From: Dysidea avara
Taxonomy: Eukaryota; Porifera; Demospongiae; Dictyoceratida; Dysideidae
Direction: 5' to 3'
Assembly (NCBI RefSeq): GCF_963678975.1
Contig: NC_089274.1
Span: 48,204,075 to 48,268,074, forward strand
Length of the DNA: 64,000 bases
In this document: positions 36,201 to 48,848 of the stretch, piece after piece
How positions within the stretch are numbered: the first letter of the stretch is position 1
Layout: each line of letters opens with the position of its first letter
Translations under genes and position numbers: made by a program
Notes under the pieces: generated by a model
Seen by the model: the letters and a program-made list of their open reading frames with translations, nothing else
What the model was told of the DNA's origin: nothing
The model's database searches: none

Positions 36201-37195
36201 CAGTGGCGTAGCTAGGAAAATTTTTTTACCGAGGCAAAGTCTATAATATATTATATTGACCTAATTGAGAGGGTCTGCTTCTGACTCAGTCAACTGATTC
36301 ACAAATACTAGTGGTACAGCATTTGCAGGTTGACTATTTGGTTGGATGGAAGAAAGTGTTTCAGAATACTCTGAGCATTTTTCTACATATCACAAGTAAT
36401 GCTCCAGCTTAGATAATGCTACAGTATACCACGCTTCGATTATTAGATTGCATGCATTCAACACAACTTACTTCAGAGATATTTTGAATGGTCAGGCCAT
36501 CCATGGACTGCAACGGAGGTCATAGTCATGCACACTATACTTTTTATTGATCTGATGTTTAAGTCAGAGATTGTCTCTTTCATGTGATGCTCAACTGCAT
36601 GCGCTAAGCATGTCAAGCTAGGGAATCTGGGGGGCATGCTCCCTCAAGGAAAATTTTGAAAATAATTATATGCTTCGAAATAGCATGTGGAAGCTTTTTT
36701 GATTGTAACTGCGGATGCATGATGTTGCATGATCAATTAGTTCAATGCAATGCCATGCAGTTGACTTATTGGAACTTTTGAAAAGTATAGTGTCAAGCCA
36801 ATTGACATAAATGTAAATGATTTAGACCAAGCAGTGTAATGAGCAGATGGGGCACTATCTGTATTCAAGTCACTATTTGGAAAAAAAAGTGTAATGAGAA
36901 CAGTGGCTATAATCTGTACTGAATGCTTTATTAGAGTATATTACGATGACTGCTCTATTAGAGTATCTCGACCTTTTTACAAATTCAAATAACTGAACAG
37001 TGGTCCAGTCCCGTGTCACCATGGGCTCCAGCCCTGTTTAGTACTACAGCCATTTAATATGTGTAGTACAGTAATGCTGTCTAGCAACGTTTGAGTAGAA
37101 AATCCGGGGTGCCAAAACTCAGGCCTGTTCAGCCTGTTGTTGAGAATTTTTACCGAGGCAGCTGTCTCGGTTGCCTCAATGGTAGCTACAGCACT
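36201..37195. mobile_element. hAT5-like element, 995 bp, target duplication GTTTA
   Basis: It begins CAGTGGCGTAGC and ends GCTACAGCACTG. The flanks are GTATA (36196-36200) and GTTTA (37196-37200). The complement of unit 1 near 17083-17090 shows the empty site, GTTGTTTATGCTGAC, which proves a 5-bp duplication with one later change. It holds a motif pair at 36920-36972. It is related to 7241-8141. Confidence 0.9.
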
Positions 37196-39640
37196 GGTTT
37201 ATGTTGACTTTGTAAATGTATCAGTACAGTTGTACCCTAAAATACACTGACTATTTAATTTGGGTAAATTCTTTGCAGTCACATATCCAATGAGCTGGCA
37301 GAAAGGATATACACAAGTGGTTACATGTTGTTTAAAGTTTTTAAGGTATACAGCGTGTACAGAGCCCTTACAAAGAATAAAATTAGGACTGTGCTCTCCA
37401 ATATTGTATATATGTGTATAGCTTAAAAGTATTACTAGAATTAATGTTCTTGTTGCTAAAGGTGGCATTGTTAAGCCATGCAAGCATCAAGTCTGAAAAT
37501 ACCAAGGGGTAGCTAACGTCTTGGGACTCTCGTACACCTATCTGAGAAATCCAATTATAAATACATGAAATATTTATTGAAATAATACAGAAACACGTTT
37601 TGAAATACTTAAATATTGCATGGGACTCTTGTACACCGTGTTGGGTTTTTGCGTGGGCGCTGGCTACCCCTTGGAAAATATCCACTGGCTATATATACAT
37701 TTAGCCAAAAAAAATGTTGTTTTCAAATCTTTTAAATAAAGAGTTTGTGGTTCACTATAAATACCGGTAGTACATGGCAGGACAATAGTGAGGTAGCAGT
37801 GATGAAGTGGTTCAATTCAGCTCACACACTGATTTTTTTATTATAGTTTGGAAGAATTTTAATGAAATCGTATCAAATGTGGCTGACTGTTCTGTTAGAG
37901 TATTTCAACGTTCAACATAGCAGCTTCACTTTTATCCTTACTTTTAAAATATAAGCTTCTCATTGATTTCTGGAAGAGACTATATAACCTTTGACTCTAT
38001 CTTAACTTATATATGTTCCACCCTTGATACTAATAGTGAAATTGTAGTATGATCACTCTAAATTAATGTCATATTGGAACAATCAGCAACTAACCTTTAA
38101 GTATATCATGTCACAACTTTATTTGGTCTTAGCTATCTGTTGTAATACTGTCAATGCAAATATTGTACATATTGCAGCAAAAAATTAAATTAACAACAGC
38201 CATTCATAATTGAACTTGTAACATACCGGTTTGAACATTGTTCCATTGGCTGTTATGTGTAATGCAATTTCAATGTGTATTGTGATCATATGAATGTGTG
38301 TCAACTTGCTCAATGATTCCTTACCTGCATGCTTTGATATGAAGCAACTTGTAAACAAAATACACAGTATTTATTGTGGACTAGACTACTGGACTGGACT
38401 GAATTATATTTCATTAATTGCATTATGTATCAGTCCAGTATATAGTACATAGCCTGCTACACTGCTCCCTTCTCCCTTAAGAATACTGCGGCTGCTGTAT
38501 TATTAGAGTATCTCAAGTAAGAGAGGTTCTTTCAAAAGGGGGGTTCCATGGAACCCTTTGAACCCCCCCCCCCCCCCATCCGCTACAACTATGTTATGGT
38601 TAATGATTTACATAATATCAGTATTATTAATCCATTTAATAAATCATAATTTCAAATATAGTAAATTATCATGTAATTAATTTAGTAACTTATGTACTCA
38701 ATATTTAATAATTACTATGTATTTGTTTACAAGTTACTTCATATCAAAGCAGGTAAAGAACACATTCATATGATGACAATAGACATTGAAATTGCATTAC
38801 ACGAAACAGCCAATGGAACAATTAATTCAGTCAAACCTGTATGTCATGCACGAGTGAATGGATGTTGTTAATTCAATTGTCATATACTGTGATCTGTCCA
38901 ATTACAGTCACAGTATTGAACTGGTCAGACCAAATAAAGGATATAGTTAAAGGTTAGGCTGTTAATGATTGTTCCAACACAACATTTACGGAAATCAGTT
39001 TCACTATTAATATCAGCCGAAGAGTGAAACACAAAGATAGAGTCAAAGGGTCTAAAAATCAATCATATTTCAAAAGTAAGGATAAAAGTAAAGCTACTAT
39101 GTTGAAATATACTCTAACAGAACAGTCAACTACTGCAACAGAACACTTGATATGATAAAAGATCAGTGTTTGAGCTGAAATTGAACCTCTCACACTGTTA
39201 TACCTCACTATTGTCCCAAATATCCTGTCATGTACTAGTTGCTTTAATGAACCAAACCAACAACTCCATGTTAAAAGGATTTCGAAAATGGTGTCATTCT
39301 TTTGACTAAATATATATATTTATATAGCTAGTGGGTGTTTTCAGATTTAGCTATATACAAATTTGGTGCTTGTATAGCTTAAAAATATGTCCCAGCTTTA
39401 GCAACTAGAACCTTAATTCTTTAAGTTATACAGCATAGGAAGGCACAGTCCTGATTCTGTTTTTTGTAAGATCTCCGCACACACTGTATGCCTCTTTTTA
39501 AAAATTTTAAACAACATGTAACCACCTGTGCATATCCCTTCTGCAGGCATCTATATTGGATATGTGACCGCAAAGAGTTTAGCATCTACTCTAATTAAAT
39601 AATCAGCTGAGGGTACAACTGCATACATTTACAAAGTCAG
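37196..39640. repeat. Centre of the receptor palindrome
   Basis: 37196-38380 is complementary to 38690-39640. The spacer, about 38380-38690, contains a truncated transposon end. Together they join the tails of units 2 and 3 head-on. Confidence 0.8.
38430..38585 (+). mobile_element. hAT5-like fragment at the palindrome centre
   Basis: It shares GCTACACT, a dispersed motif (38487-38515), and GGGGTTCCATGGAACCCTTT followed by a C tract with the element at 53526-53855. Both ends are truncated or diverged. Confidence 0.6.
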
Positions 39641-42600
39641 CATAGACAACTAACAGATTAAACTAACAAAGCTGAGAAGATGCTGTAGAATAAAATGAGA
39701 AGTTCTTTGCTATACGTAATTCTAACCAAATTGGGAATTTTTTACCTGTGGCGTACATTGATATTGCTGGCCATCTAATCACAATGTAACATTAATTTTA
39801 TGCTGTCCCTGCTGTATGGCAGCTTTATACCATTACTAGTAGGCACCAGCCTGTTATGCTATGCTGCAGTGCTCAAAATTTTTGCCTATTATGCTCATAA
39901 TTGTGCTCAAAATTTTCTGCAGTTCCCATGTTTTGTTACTTTGCAATGAATAATGATAAACTTTGGTTTATGAACAACTGGTTAAATGTAAAAGTTAATG
40001 CTCATTGTGCATTAAGAATTTGGCTGCATTGTAAACTATAACAATAGTCATGTCAAATAACTATGCTCCACTGTGGCATCAACTGTTCTGTCCACCTTTT
40101 TCAGTGGCGTGCATTTTTGCTTACAATATGACATAATTATTTTGCCTGTTATGCTAGCATTATGCTTGATGCTTTCAGGCACCTATTATGCTCAAAATTA
40201 TGCCAGCATAATAGGCTGGTGCCTAATTACTAGACAATGATAATGATCACTTTCTTTCAATATTTCCTTGAGTATCAGGTGATCATAACTATACTGATGG
40301 CCAGCTGCCATGTACAACTTGATGTAAACACAATGTGTAAACTGTTCATCACTGATCCACTATTTAGCAATTGGTGTTGATAACTAAACTGAGGTGTTTG
40401 TGATACTCAAGCTTGTCCATTGTAGTAAAAGGTGTACACATGCAAGCATTAAACAATCTCACATTTGCTTATATACTCACCAAATGGTTACATATAATGT
40501 GTATGGCATGGTATATGTGTATGGTATATGTGCTAGTAGTGGTTTTTAGCAGTGGCATTTGAGTACTGACCACTTGCAAAGAAACATAGTTTTATGCAGG
40601 GTGTAACCAGAAATTTTAACGGGTGTTTGCAATGGCAACACCAATGGTTCAAAAACTCTAGCTACGTACATCAAGCATTAAATTATAAACAAGCTTTTTG
40701 ATACCTTACAAAATTACTTCAGAACATTCTAGAATGATGTCATGTGACAGGTCAACAAGTAAAATAAAAGGATCTCCTAGAGAGAAATCAGTCAGTCTAA
40801 TAGTTCAGTGAATAGTGAAGGATAGCTTTGACTGAGGGACTTAGTACTACTGACCAGGCTGGGGGCTACAACAGAAGATTAGACTATTTTTACCAAATTA
40901 TACTACTGTTAATCATCAATCATATTATTATCAGGTCTTCAGATCTCTACAGATTGCAATATTTCATGCATGAAACATTATTAATGGATGGTTAATCAGT
41001 TATAACAAAAGTATACTCCATTGGAAACAGCTAGCTAGAACATGGGGCTGCACATGGATACGAACCCACTGACAAAAGCAGAATGAGTTATAGCCAATCA
41101 AAACATTTCTAACTACATTAAACATACAAGAATGTGTCTTGTGCATGATACAAATTTGGTGAAAAGGCACATCTCAGGACGAAACGACATCAAACAGTGA
41201 ACAAATCAAGCCCATGACCTTATGCATTGTAAAGTTATGCTTGGCAGAATTGAAGGAATCAGTTAGTATGTATAATATTCAGTTAAATAAGATTTTTTTT
41301 AATTCCACAGAAACTTGTTGGAAAGATTTGGGGTCACTCTGAAGGGATTTTTTGGTTCGGCTATGCCTAACCAATATTATACTGCATGCTAAGCTATTTT
41401 GAAGGAAACTGAGGCTGTTTTTCGGGTGATTTTGAAGGGCAAGAAAAAGTCCAAAACCCTAATAGCTGTATAGTGCTGTTGTACTGTATGATAAATACTC
41501 CATTAGAGTGTAGTTGACATATTTGGTTACTCTGACTGCACAATTAGAGTATCAATCTCAAAATTTCAATAAGCTTATGTCTCCTCTGTAGCAAGGAAGC
41601 AGTCAAGGGTTTTTAAAGGTTTCCAGAAACCCCCATTGAAATTTAGATTCAAAAGGTTCCTAAGTTTGGCAGCACAAAAGTCAGTCAGTACAGTACAGCA
41701 CAATTAATGTTCAATTTTTAGCAACATAAAACTTATATTCATTTTTCAGGAAACAATTCTACAGATGGGAAGTGAGCTCTTTTGTTTTCAAAAGACCAAG
41801 ATATTCTTAGACTAACAGAGCAACCATTATTATTGTGTCCATACATTAACAGATTTATTAATGTGATAAGAAACTTTATTGTTGGAAATGATGTGAAGTG
41901 TTAAATTTCAGACTGATGAAAGAATATTATTATTGTCTATGAGCATTATATGGGTGATGCAACACTAAGTATGAGCTTATACTGCTGTAGTCTGCAGTCA
42001 TGGGAATAGATATACAATTAAGACACACTTATAAAATTGTAGTTGTAAATCAAAATATGTTAGATTTGATTATTTTTAAGTCATTCCATTTTTGCCAATG
42101 GATTCACATATGTATGTGTAGACGCTCTGTCCCAGGGGAATATAATTAACTGTCACAATAATTCATCCATGAAATATAGTAATCTGTTGGGTTTTGTTTT
42201 GGACTATTAAAAAAATCAAAGTCGATCCTGAGAACCCTGCTGCTGGTAACCTAGTGTTGCTGTTGAAACCATTACCCCCCAAGTAACAACATGTACAACA
42301 ATTTATACCAACATATCACTTGCATTCATCTCTCAGAGAAGGATATACACAGAGGCGTACGTAGTCAGGATTTTACACTGAAGGACTCACTCACTTTAGT
42401 TTTGTGCCGTCAAACTTATTGGTGTGATAGTTATAAGTTCCTGCTGAAAACTATAGAGACAAAGTAGGGTTTACTGAAACCCCCTCTCTATAACTATACA
42501 ACACCATTAATATACCAACAAAATACATTGTTTACTTGCTGTGCTGTGAGAAGTAGTGTGGATGGTAGCTATCATCTTTACTGAATATAACTATAGCTAC

Positions 42601-44006
42601 CATGCAGTCTAACTACTATATGGTCTGTTCAGCTCAACAAAGCTATCACGCTTACTTGAGTGTTAAGATCAGTCTCAAAAATGTTTCACAGTGAAGTAAA
42701 CCATCTCTGAATTTCTTATTAGGGTAGACATGATGCATATAGATGAGAAATAAATTGTAACTTAAACTAACAACACCCTTGGGGGGGGGGGGGGGCAGGA
42801 TAATATTACCAGCAATGTCTTTTGTCATTTAAATCAAATATAAACACCTGGCTATATAAAATAACACGCATATGACCATTCTTCCTTCTCATGTAACAGT
42901 TCAGAAAATACAAGGCTAAGGTAATACAATATCCTTTTCATGCATACAAACATGCTGTCTGTATTTCCTCTGTGTTCAACCTGAACTTATAAACAACATA
43001 ATATTACATGACTTCTCATATTACATGACTTCCACCAACAAAGTACAGACCAGTACTGGAACCTTTACTAAACATGATAGGCGATCTAGTGGTGACAAAC
43101 CAACATGGAAAGGGTTTCATGTCAAGTGTTATATATCGCATACACTAGGGACCAGTGAGAAGGATAAATGTGTTGTGGCTCCTGTAATTGCATGCCTATA
43201 GATATGTTGCCAGCCTGAGAGAAACAAGTCACCATGCACTGGATCTTGGAGTTTTTTAAAGCAGAATTTTAAGGTAAAGATTCTGACTACAAATAATATC
43301 TGGCTCATGTTCATGATTTAGACACATATAAACCAATTGTAAGTTTTGCTATAGGCCTGAGTTGTACGTTGCATGATTGCTGCTGCGTAGCTATGTGATT
43401 TGATTATCATTGATAATCAACAATTCATAATGATGTAAAGCAACAATACCTTTTAGCACAGATCAAATTAGCATGAAGTTATATAAAGCCATAATGTTAT
43501 GTAGGAACTCATGATCAGGAAAGAAACCTCAACAATTCTGTAAAGTCCCACTATACATTTATAAACATACTTTCAATAACTTTTTATGGTTGTTACAGCT
43601 TCCTACAGTAGTTTTGGGTAATCAGACATCTTTGAAAAAATTTTCATCACTGATTGACTGGTCATGGCTTAACTCTACATACTCAGCTGCCAAACATATT
43701 CCATATTGAAGTGTATGAAACAACAACCCATATCCACAAGATACACAAGCACAGATTATGAGCAACCCACAAAAGCAATAAACCTTGTATTTATATTCAC
43801 ATGCACCACCTACGTACCCTGACAGTTTCATCTATGTACACATTGCATGGTTGTGTGACATGTGCCTTAAATATTTTGTGAGTGTCTTACCATGTATTTT
43901 GTGTACCTATGCCACCTCTACCCTCACAGTAAGCAGCAATCCTACGAAGTTATTGTATATAAAAATCATGTGTTAAAATATTCTGTAAAAATTTGGTACA
44001 ATAATA
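38690..44006 (-). repeat. Downstream flank of receptor unit 3 (segmental duplication)
   Basis: It is collinear with 16110-21212 except for the inverted piece at about 39075-39440 and the insertion at 39840-40225. A G tract lies at about 42781-42796. No gene recognised. Confidence 0.85.
39840..40225. mobile_element. 386-bp inverted-repeat element, 8-bp target duplication ATTACTAG
   Basis: The ends TAGGCACCAGCCTGTTATGC and the complement of the right end (TAGGCACCAGCCTATTATGC) form a TIR. ATTACTAG is duplicated at 39832-39839 and 40226-40233. Unit 1 has the empty site, CATTACTAGACAAT, at about 17271-17284. An 8-bp duplication points to a hAT-like non-autonomous element. GCTCAAAATT recurs inside. 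Confidence 0.92.
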
Positions 44007-46268
44007 TTAGTTGTGACAGTACAAAATTAAAATTTTATGTTTAAAAAGTGGTATCATTTTGGGTACAAACAAAGTCAACTGACATGTAAACACAATACAT
44101 AAAATAGCAGTACAGTTCAATAATAGTGATACAGATATCTTATCATATATATCATTTGCTGGTGACACTGCATATGATACACCAGCACAGATTGGGACCA
44201 CTAGAGCTGTGATGTAGAAAAATGTTGCAATATTCTTTGCATCATTGAATTGTTTATTACGCACTTTGCGGATGGCAAATGCAAGCACACACAGTATTAT
44301 GATCATGACGACATGTGGTAGATAAAAGATACCCCACCAGTTGGATGGCTGACAGTACATGACCTTCTGTCGTACAAAACCTTCTGACGGTAAAATCTTT
44401 ACTCTTACAAAGTTTGTATTGTTAACCATAACAAATACTGAGTGATAAATTGTTTTGATGATAATACAACCAGTTGTAATGACAATAAATGTGTTGTCAC
44501 TGAGAAACTTTCCTGGTTTAAAGCTGTTGAATATTCTATAGATCCTCCAACTTTTCAGTAATGTGATGATAAGAACTAGTAACAGTCCAATATCAAATAA
44601 CCACCATGTGGACTGGCATAGTGTACCAAACACAACTGCTTCATATTCATCTGTCACCTTGATGACCACTGTAATTCCACCTAACAGTAACAAGTTATTT
44701 CCAGCAAACATCAAGTGATTTAGTCGAGCACTCGATGACTTGATTGAGTGAAAGTTTTGATAACGAAAGTTTACCAGCAAGGAAAAATTATTCCAAAGAA
44801 GCCCTACTGCCAATAGTACATACATCAATACAACAACCCACATTTCAGCCAACAATATTTCTATTGGGAAGATATCTAATGGAGGATTTTCTACTGACCA
44901 AAGAAGGGCACTTTCATTAAGAGACAAATTACCCAGTTGTGAACTATCATTTGAGGGAGAGTAGAGACCAATTCTCTTGAGTGCTCCATTTTGTACTTGT
45001 TGAATTGCTATTGCAAGAAATTCTCGTTTGTGAGTTTTATCAAATGAAACAATCCCAGACGCACCAGCAAAGTTGATTCCAGCTAATTCATTTATTATTG
45101 CTCCAGAAATATTAGAATTTCCTAATGTGAAGTTAGCTAAACTAGAATTGAGCTTGGATAACTTTTCCTCAGCTTTGTGCAGAGCCAGACCCAATGCCCA
45201 CATGGCATCATAGGTAAATGTAGACCAATAATTGTTCACACTATAAACTTCATGTCCCTTGTCATCAGCGTACTTCTTGGATTCTTCAACATAAGATTTG
45301 TAATATTGTTCAAATGTTTTGTTAGTAACATCAAAAACACCATCACTAGTAGAGTTATATTGGTGGCCCAAATAGATAATACCTTCTGTGGCTTGTCTCA
45401 TTTCCTCAGTTGTACAGTTATGACTATATAGCTGATCGAAGGTTCCTATGTCAATAGTCATCCAAAATATTTGTGGATAAACAAGGTTGTTATGGTATAA
45501 AATACACAACAAATCACTTATCAGAGACTCCTGTAATCCATATATCATACCAACTCGCATGCCACTTGTACGAATTTCATCTACAAACTGTGCCTTCTCA
45601 AATCCTTTATTTCTGATGATTCGTTGGTAAGGCTCTCCAGTGTACACCTCTTCTGCTCCCATAATGTGCTGTTCAATACCAGCTCGTAATGCAGTGATGC
45701 TGTGGTCTATCCACACTTCATTATCACCACCTATTTCAGTGTTGTGTATACCATAACGTTTCCAGTTGAACTTCTTCATGAGACTTATTCTAGCTCCTTC
45801 AATAAATTCATCAGTTGGTATTGTCCGGTAGAAGTAAGGAAACGAATCCGTGAGTGACAAAAAAGGAGAGGTTGATGCAAAGGACACTTGTGGAATGAGG
45901 ACTTCCTCTCTCCCAGCAATGGAGGCGATGGGGATGGTAGAGCTAGAACAACCAGCTCCTATAATGGCCACTGGTTGATATTCACTGTGCAGGGCATTCC
46001 TCACGAACTCGTGGACTCCACGATCACGATCACAACCTGAGTTAGCTTCTATCAACTCCAACACATATCCAGGTAAAATACTATCATTTCTGTTTATCTC
46101 GTCTCTAGCCAACCTCGCAGCTGGTATGACATATTCTCCATCCCAGTCTGATCCTCGATAAGAGAACAACCCAAGTACTCGTAATTTCATTCGTCTGGTC
46201 TCGCTATACTCAGCTGATCTTGCAGACCACAGCAACGTATAAATTATCGATACATAAATGGCGATCAT
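44007..46268 (-). CDS. GABA-B-receptor-like metabotropic receptor, unit 3 (intact, 753 aa)
   Basis: Single-exon class C GPCR, closely similar to the unit 2 protein throughout. Residues 1-20 form a signal peptide (MIAIYVSIIYTLLWSARSA). About 30-465 form the Venus-flytrap domain with DEINRNDSILP, SGCDRDRG, GCSSSTIPIA, VSFASTSP and TYDAMWALGLALHKA. Seven helices lie between about 480 and 740, the last ending LTLFVPKM, then a tail of about 15 residues ending KILILYCHN. There is no coiled coil, so GABA-B-style heterodimerisation through the tail is not indicated. The start ATG has a favourable context (CCGCC before ATG), and TATTTATAAATA lies about 40-60 bases upstream. It differs from unit 2 mainly in the signal region, the loop after EEVYTGEPYQ and the tail. 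Function is inferred from the family; the ligand is unknown and need not be GABA. Confidence 0.96.
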   Translation of the reverse strand: MIAIYVSIIYTLLWSARSAEYSETRRMKLRVLGLFSYRGSDWDGEYVIPAARLARDEINRNDSILPGYVLELIEANSGCDRDRGVHEFVRNALHSEYQPVAIIGAGCSSSTIPIASIAGREEVLIPQVSFASTSPFLSLTDSFPYFYRTIPTDEFIEGARISLMKKFNWKRYGIHNTEIGGDNEVWIDHSITALRAGIEQHIMGAEEVYTGEPYQRIIRNKGFEKAQFVDEIRTSGMRVGMIYGLQESLISDLLCILYHNNLVYPQIFWMTIDIGTFDQLYSHNCTTEEMRQATEGIIYLGHQYNSTSDGVFDVTNKTFEQYYKSYVEESKKYADDKGHEVYSVNNYWSTFTYDAMWALGLALHKAEEKLSKLNSSLANFTLGNSNISGAIINELAGINFAGASGIVSFDKTHKREFLAIAIQQVQNGALKRIGLYSPSNDSSQLGNLSLNESALLWSVENPPLDIFPIEILLAEMWVVVLMYVLLAVGLLWNNFSLLVNFRYQNFHSIKSSSARLNHLMFAGNNLLLLGGITVVIKVTDEYEAVVFGTLCQSTWWLFDIGLLLVLIITLLKSWRIYRIFNSFKPGKFLSDNTFIVITTGCIIIKTIYHSVFVMVNNTNFVRVKILPSEGFVRQKVMYCQPSNWWGIFYLPHVVMIIILCVLAFAIRKVRNKQFNDAKNIATFFYITALVVPICAGVSYAVSPANDIYDKISVSLLLNCTAILCIVFTCQLTLFVPKMIPLFKHKILILYCHN

Positions 46269-46305
46269 GGCGGTTGAAAACAGATGTTTTCAGCATCACC
46301 TGCAG

Positions 46306-46326
46306 TTGCTTATTTATAAATATATT
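46306..46326 (-). promoter_or_regulatory. TATA-like element upstream of receptor gene 3
   Basis: Read on the minus strand, CCAATATATTTATAAATAAG lies about 40-58 bases before the start codon at 46268. It is AT-rich and well placed for a core promoter with a very short 5' leader. There is no support beyond sequence and position. Confidence 0.4.
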
Positions 46327-46489
46327 GGCGACATGTAGCTAGCTAGCTTGTCTACAAATCATACAAAATCTCCAATTTGGTAGGTGCGACACATATCAGT
46401 AGTTTCGAGCTAGAACTTTGGCACACAGGCCCGGTATGACCGGATACGTGAATTCAATCAATGGCTTCTATACTGTACACCAATAGACG

Positions 46490-46716
46490 ATATGCACACT
46501 TTATTACTCGAACGAAAAATGATCAATTAAGCGTAGACGGCGCAAAACTCGACGGTAACTTAAAAGCGGAAGTCCCATACAAAAGCATGGGAAGCAAATG
46601 CGGCTCGAGCAATAACTCACCACTCGAGCTAAGGAGAGGCCATCTCGCTTGCCATACACTTCTTGCCGTCTACGCTTAATTGATCATTTTTCGTTCGAGC
46701 AATAAAGTGTGCATAC
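46490..46716. mobile_element. MITE with 51-bp TIRs
   Basis: 46490-46540 and 46666-46716 are inverted repeats with one mismatch, starting around TGCACACTTTATT and ending at GCGTAGACGGC. If the outermost TA on each side is the target duplication, this is a mariner-type MITE. The interior frame at 46461-46679 is not a gene. Confidence 0.82.
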
Positions 46717-46848
46717 CGAAAACGGAAATGAAGCTACTTACCTAGTTTAGTGCATGATCATCACGTGATAATGCAGCAAAGTGTAGCTATAAGCTAGATC
46801 AGTGTAGGGCATAGTGTAGACAGCTACACTATTTAAAGTCCTACACTG

Positions 46849-47069
46849 AAGCCCCGCGACCAAGGAATCAATGACAGGCGCCGCCCGCCCCTTCACAAAA
46901 AGTAACTTACTTTTTGCGAAGTGGCGGGCCGCGCCAGACTACCTTTTACCACATCATCACTACCTCTGGTGTCTGGAGGTGTACCTGTTGTTTTGGAGCC
47001 TGCCTGTGTGTGTCGTGATGATGGTAAAAGGCCGGATGGCGTGTCATTGATTCCTTGGTCGCGGGGCTT
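46849..47069. mobile_element. MITE-like element with perfect 28-bp TIRs
   Basis: AAGCCCCGCGACCAAGGAAT and the following eight bases at 46849-46876 are exactly inverted at 47042-47069. Further nested inverted pieces (CCTTTTACCA with TGGTAAAAGG) and a hairpin of AAAAGTAACTTACTTTTT lie inside. Reading frames on both strands here are a consequence of the symmetry and GC content. Confidence 0.75.
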
Positions 47070-47391
47070 ACCCTTGCTCTGGGACTTTACCTGTTCAGAC
47101 ACCCTTAGTCCTAGCCTCTACTTCCGCAAGTAGTGTCAAACTCTGCAGTCAGCAAATCAGGATGTATTTTTCTTTAATTCCATCTTTTTACTTCTCCCCT
47201 CTATGTGTTGAGACCCTGGGTTCTTGGGGACCATGTGCACATTTATTAGTGCCCACAATTTGAGCGTTAAGACTTTTCTATTATTGATTTGAAATGCTGT
47301 ATTGTAAACTTGTTCTCATGCGTATGTGCTAATAATCTATTATTCCTTGTTCAATTTAAAGGTCTGCTACACTGAGTGTAATAGTCTCGAG

Positions 47392-47517
47392 TGGCCAGAC
47401 CCTACTCTCCGTGACGCTTATCAATTAGGGAGTATAGTCTGGTGGCGTGTGTCCCTTCGCAAAAGTACTTTTGTAAAGGGCAGACACTGCCAGACTACAG
47501 AGAGTATGGTCTGGCCA
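47392..47517. mobile_element. 126-bp MITE with 18-bp TIRs
   Basis: TGGCCAGACCCTACTCTC at the left and its complement with one change at 47500-47517. A second inner hairpin, CCCTTCGCAAAAGTACTTTTG, lies near 47454-47480. No target duplication recognised. Confidence 0.65.
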
Positions 47518-48687
47518 TGTACGTCTGCAACTTGAAGTCACCGTGTACAGGAATGGTTGACAACTGTACATGTTCTGCAGTAATCATTTATGTGCTCTAA
47601 GATATCACTATTGCAAGACATAAGAGAAATCAGTTGCACCGTAGAGCACTTAAGACAGGGAACCCTGAAGATTGATCAGATACAGGAAATGTCAGCACTA
47701 AGTGACCGTGACAGCTTTATATATATATTAAATTTATAATTGTAAAACTCACAAAATTTTGAGTATAAATACAATATCACTATGTCCATAAAATATAGTC
47801 AGAAAATGCATTCAAATTCAGTTAGAGTACAACTCGCTTCCACCAAGGTAACTTGTATCACTCAACGTTAGAGAACTTTCATGTTATACCAAACCTACAC
47901 TGATAGTCTACAGTAAAGAGAAATGTAGTGCTCTTCAAAGCGGTAACAAACGAAGCGCACCTTGTATCTAACCAGTGATGTCAATTGTACAGGTAGTATA
48001 CTGGGCGCATGACGCCGTTTCCAATCCCTATTAAGAGTTGTATATCCATGTTCACATCTACAAATAAGGTGAAATATATATATAGACACTATATAGGGCA
48101 ATGGTTATTATTCATGAGTTATATTATGGGGAATTTATCTCTTTCCATTGGTGATATTTAAGCTGCATATTCACTGCATAATATACAATTGTGAAACAAA
48201 TTCCTGTACATGCATTCAGTCATGCACTACAACATGATATGCCACTTAGCCTCTGAACAGTAATGATAATGGTGTGATCACCACAGTGTAGTAAAACCTA
48301 TTCTAGTCTCTTTGGGTCAAAATTTCCTGCCATTTAATTTAAGTTGGGTCAGTAAGCTACATGCACTTTGTACACAAATGGCACATTTGGGGATTACAAT
48401 AACCACTGCAGTTTAGGAAGGTGGCCTTATTGTTTCACAGTGCATTGTTCTAATGCATGGGTACACAAGATGGCATAATTTTTGTTCTGAATTATGATAG
48501 GCTGAAATATGATAGTAAAATATGTCACAAGTTGAATGCGCTATTAGGCCAGGTAGTGACTTGATCCACAGACAGATTGTAATCTAGGAAAGTGCCAGCT
48601 GAGGAGTCACACAGCCTGGGATCCATGCAGAGCTTCCTCTGCAATCAACAGTATGACTTCTTGTGTTTCAATAGGACATTAGATGTA
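47518..48687. other. Non-coding stretch
   Basis: AT-rich, no gene seen. It contains a SINE-like fragment at about 48548-48640 related to 12640-12735. Confidence 0.45.
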
Positions 48688-48846
48688 CAGGAACTTCAGT
48701 TATCTGGACCCCACTTATCCAGATTCTCAGTTAACCGAACTACAGAAATGACTGCTCTATTAGAGTAGTGATTATATTGAATTTTTCAAAATATTCTTTA
48801 AGGGACTTATGGACCACCCCTGGTCCCAAGGGGTTAGGTTCCACTG
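48688..48846. mobile_element. Tigger/pogo-like MITE, 159 bp, TA target duplication
   Basis: It begins CAGGAACTTCAGTTATCTGG and ends GTTAGGTTCCACTG, flanked by TA at 48686-48687 and 48847-48848. TTATCCAGATTCTCAGTTAACC near the left resembles the terminal repeats of pogo/Tigger elements. A dispersed motif lies inside at 48750-48775. Confidence 0.72.
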
Positions 48847-48848
48847 TA

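Larger units (their letters stand above)
32664..38380 (+). repeat. Downstream flank of receptor unit 2 (inverted copy of the other flanks)
   Basis: It aligns by eye to the complement of 44006-38690 and of 21212-16110. It is interrupted by 34246-34842, 35161-35857, 35985-36070 and 36201-37195, and lacks the part corresponding to about 17130-18540 of unit 1. No gene recognised. Confidence 0.8.

Noticed and set aside
46921..47133. Frames on both strands in the GC-rich part of 46849-47133 as possible genes
   Set aside because: They arise from an inverted-repeat MITE; symmetry gives matching open frames on both strands.
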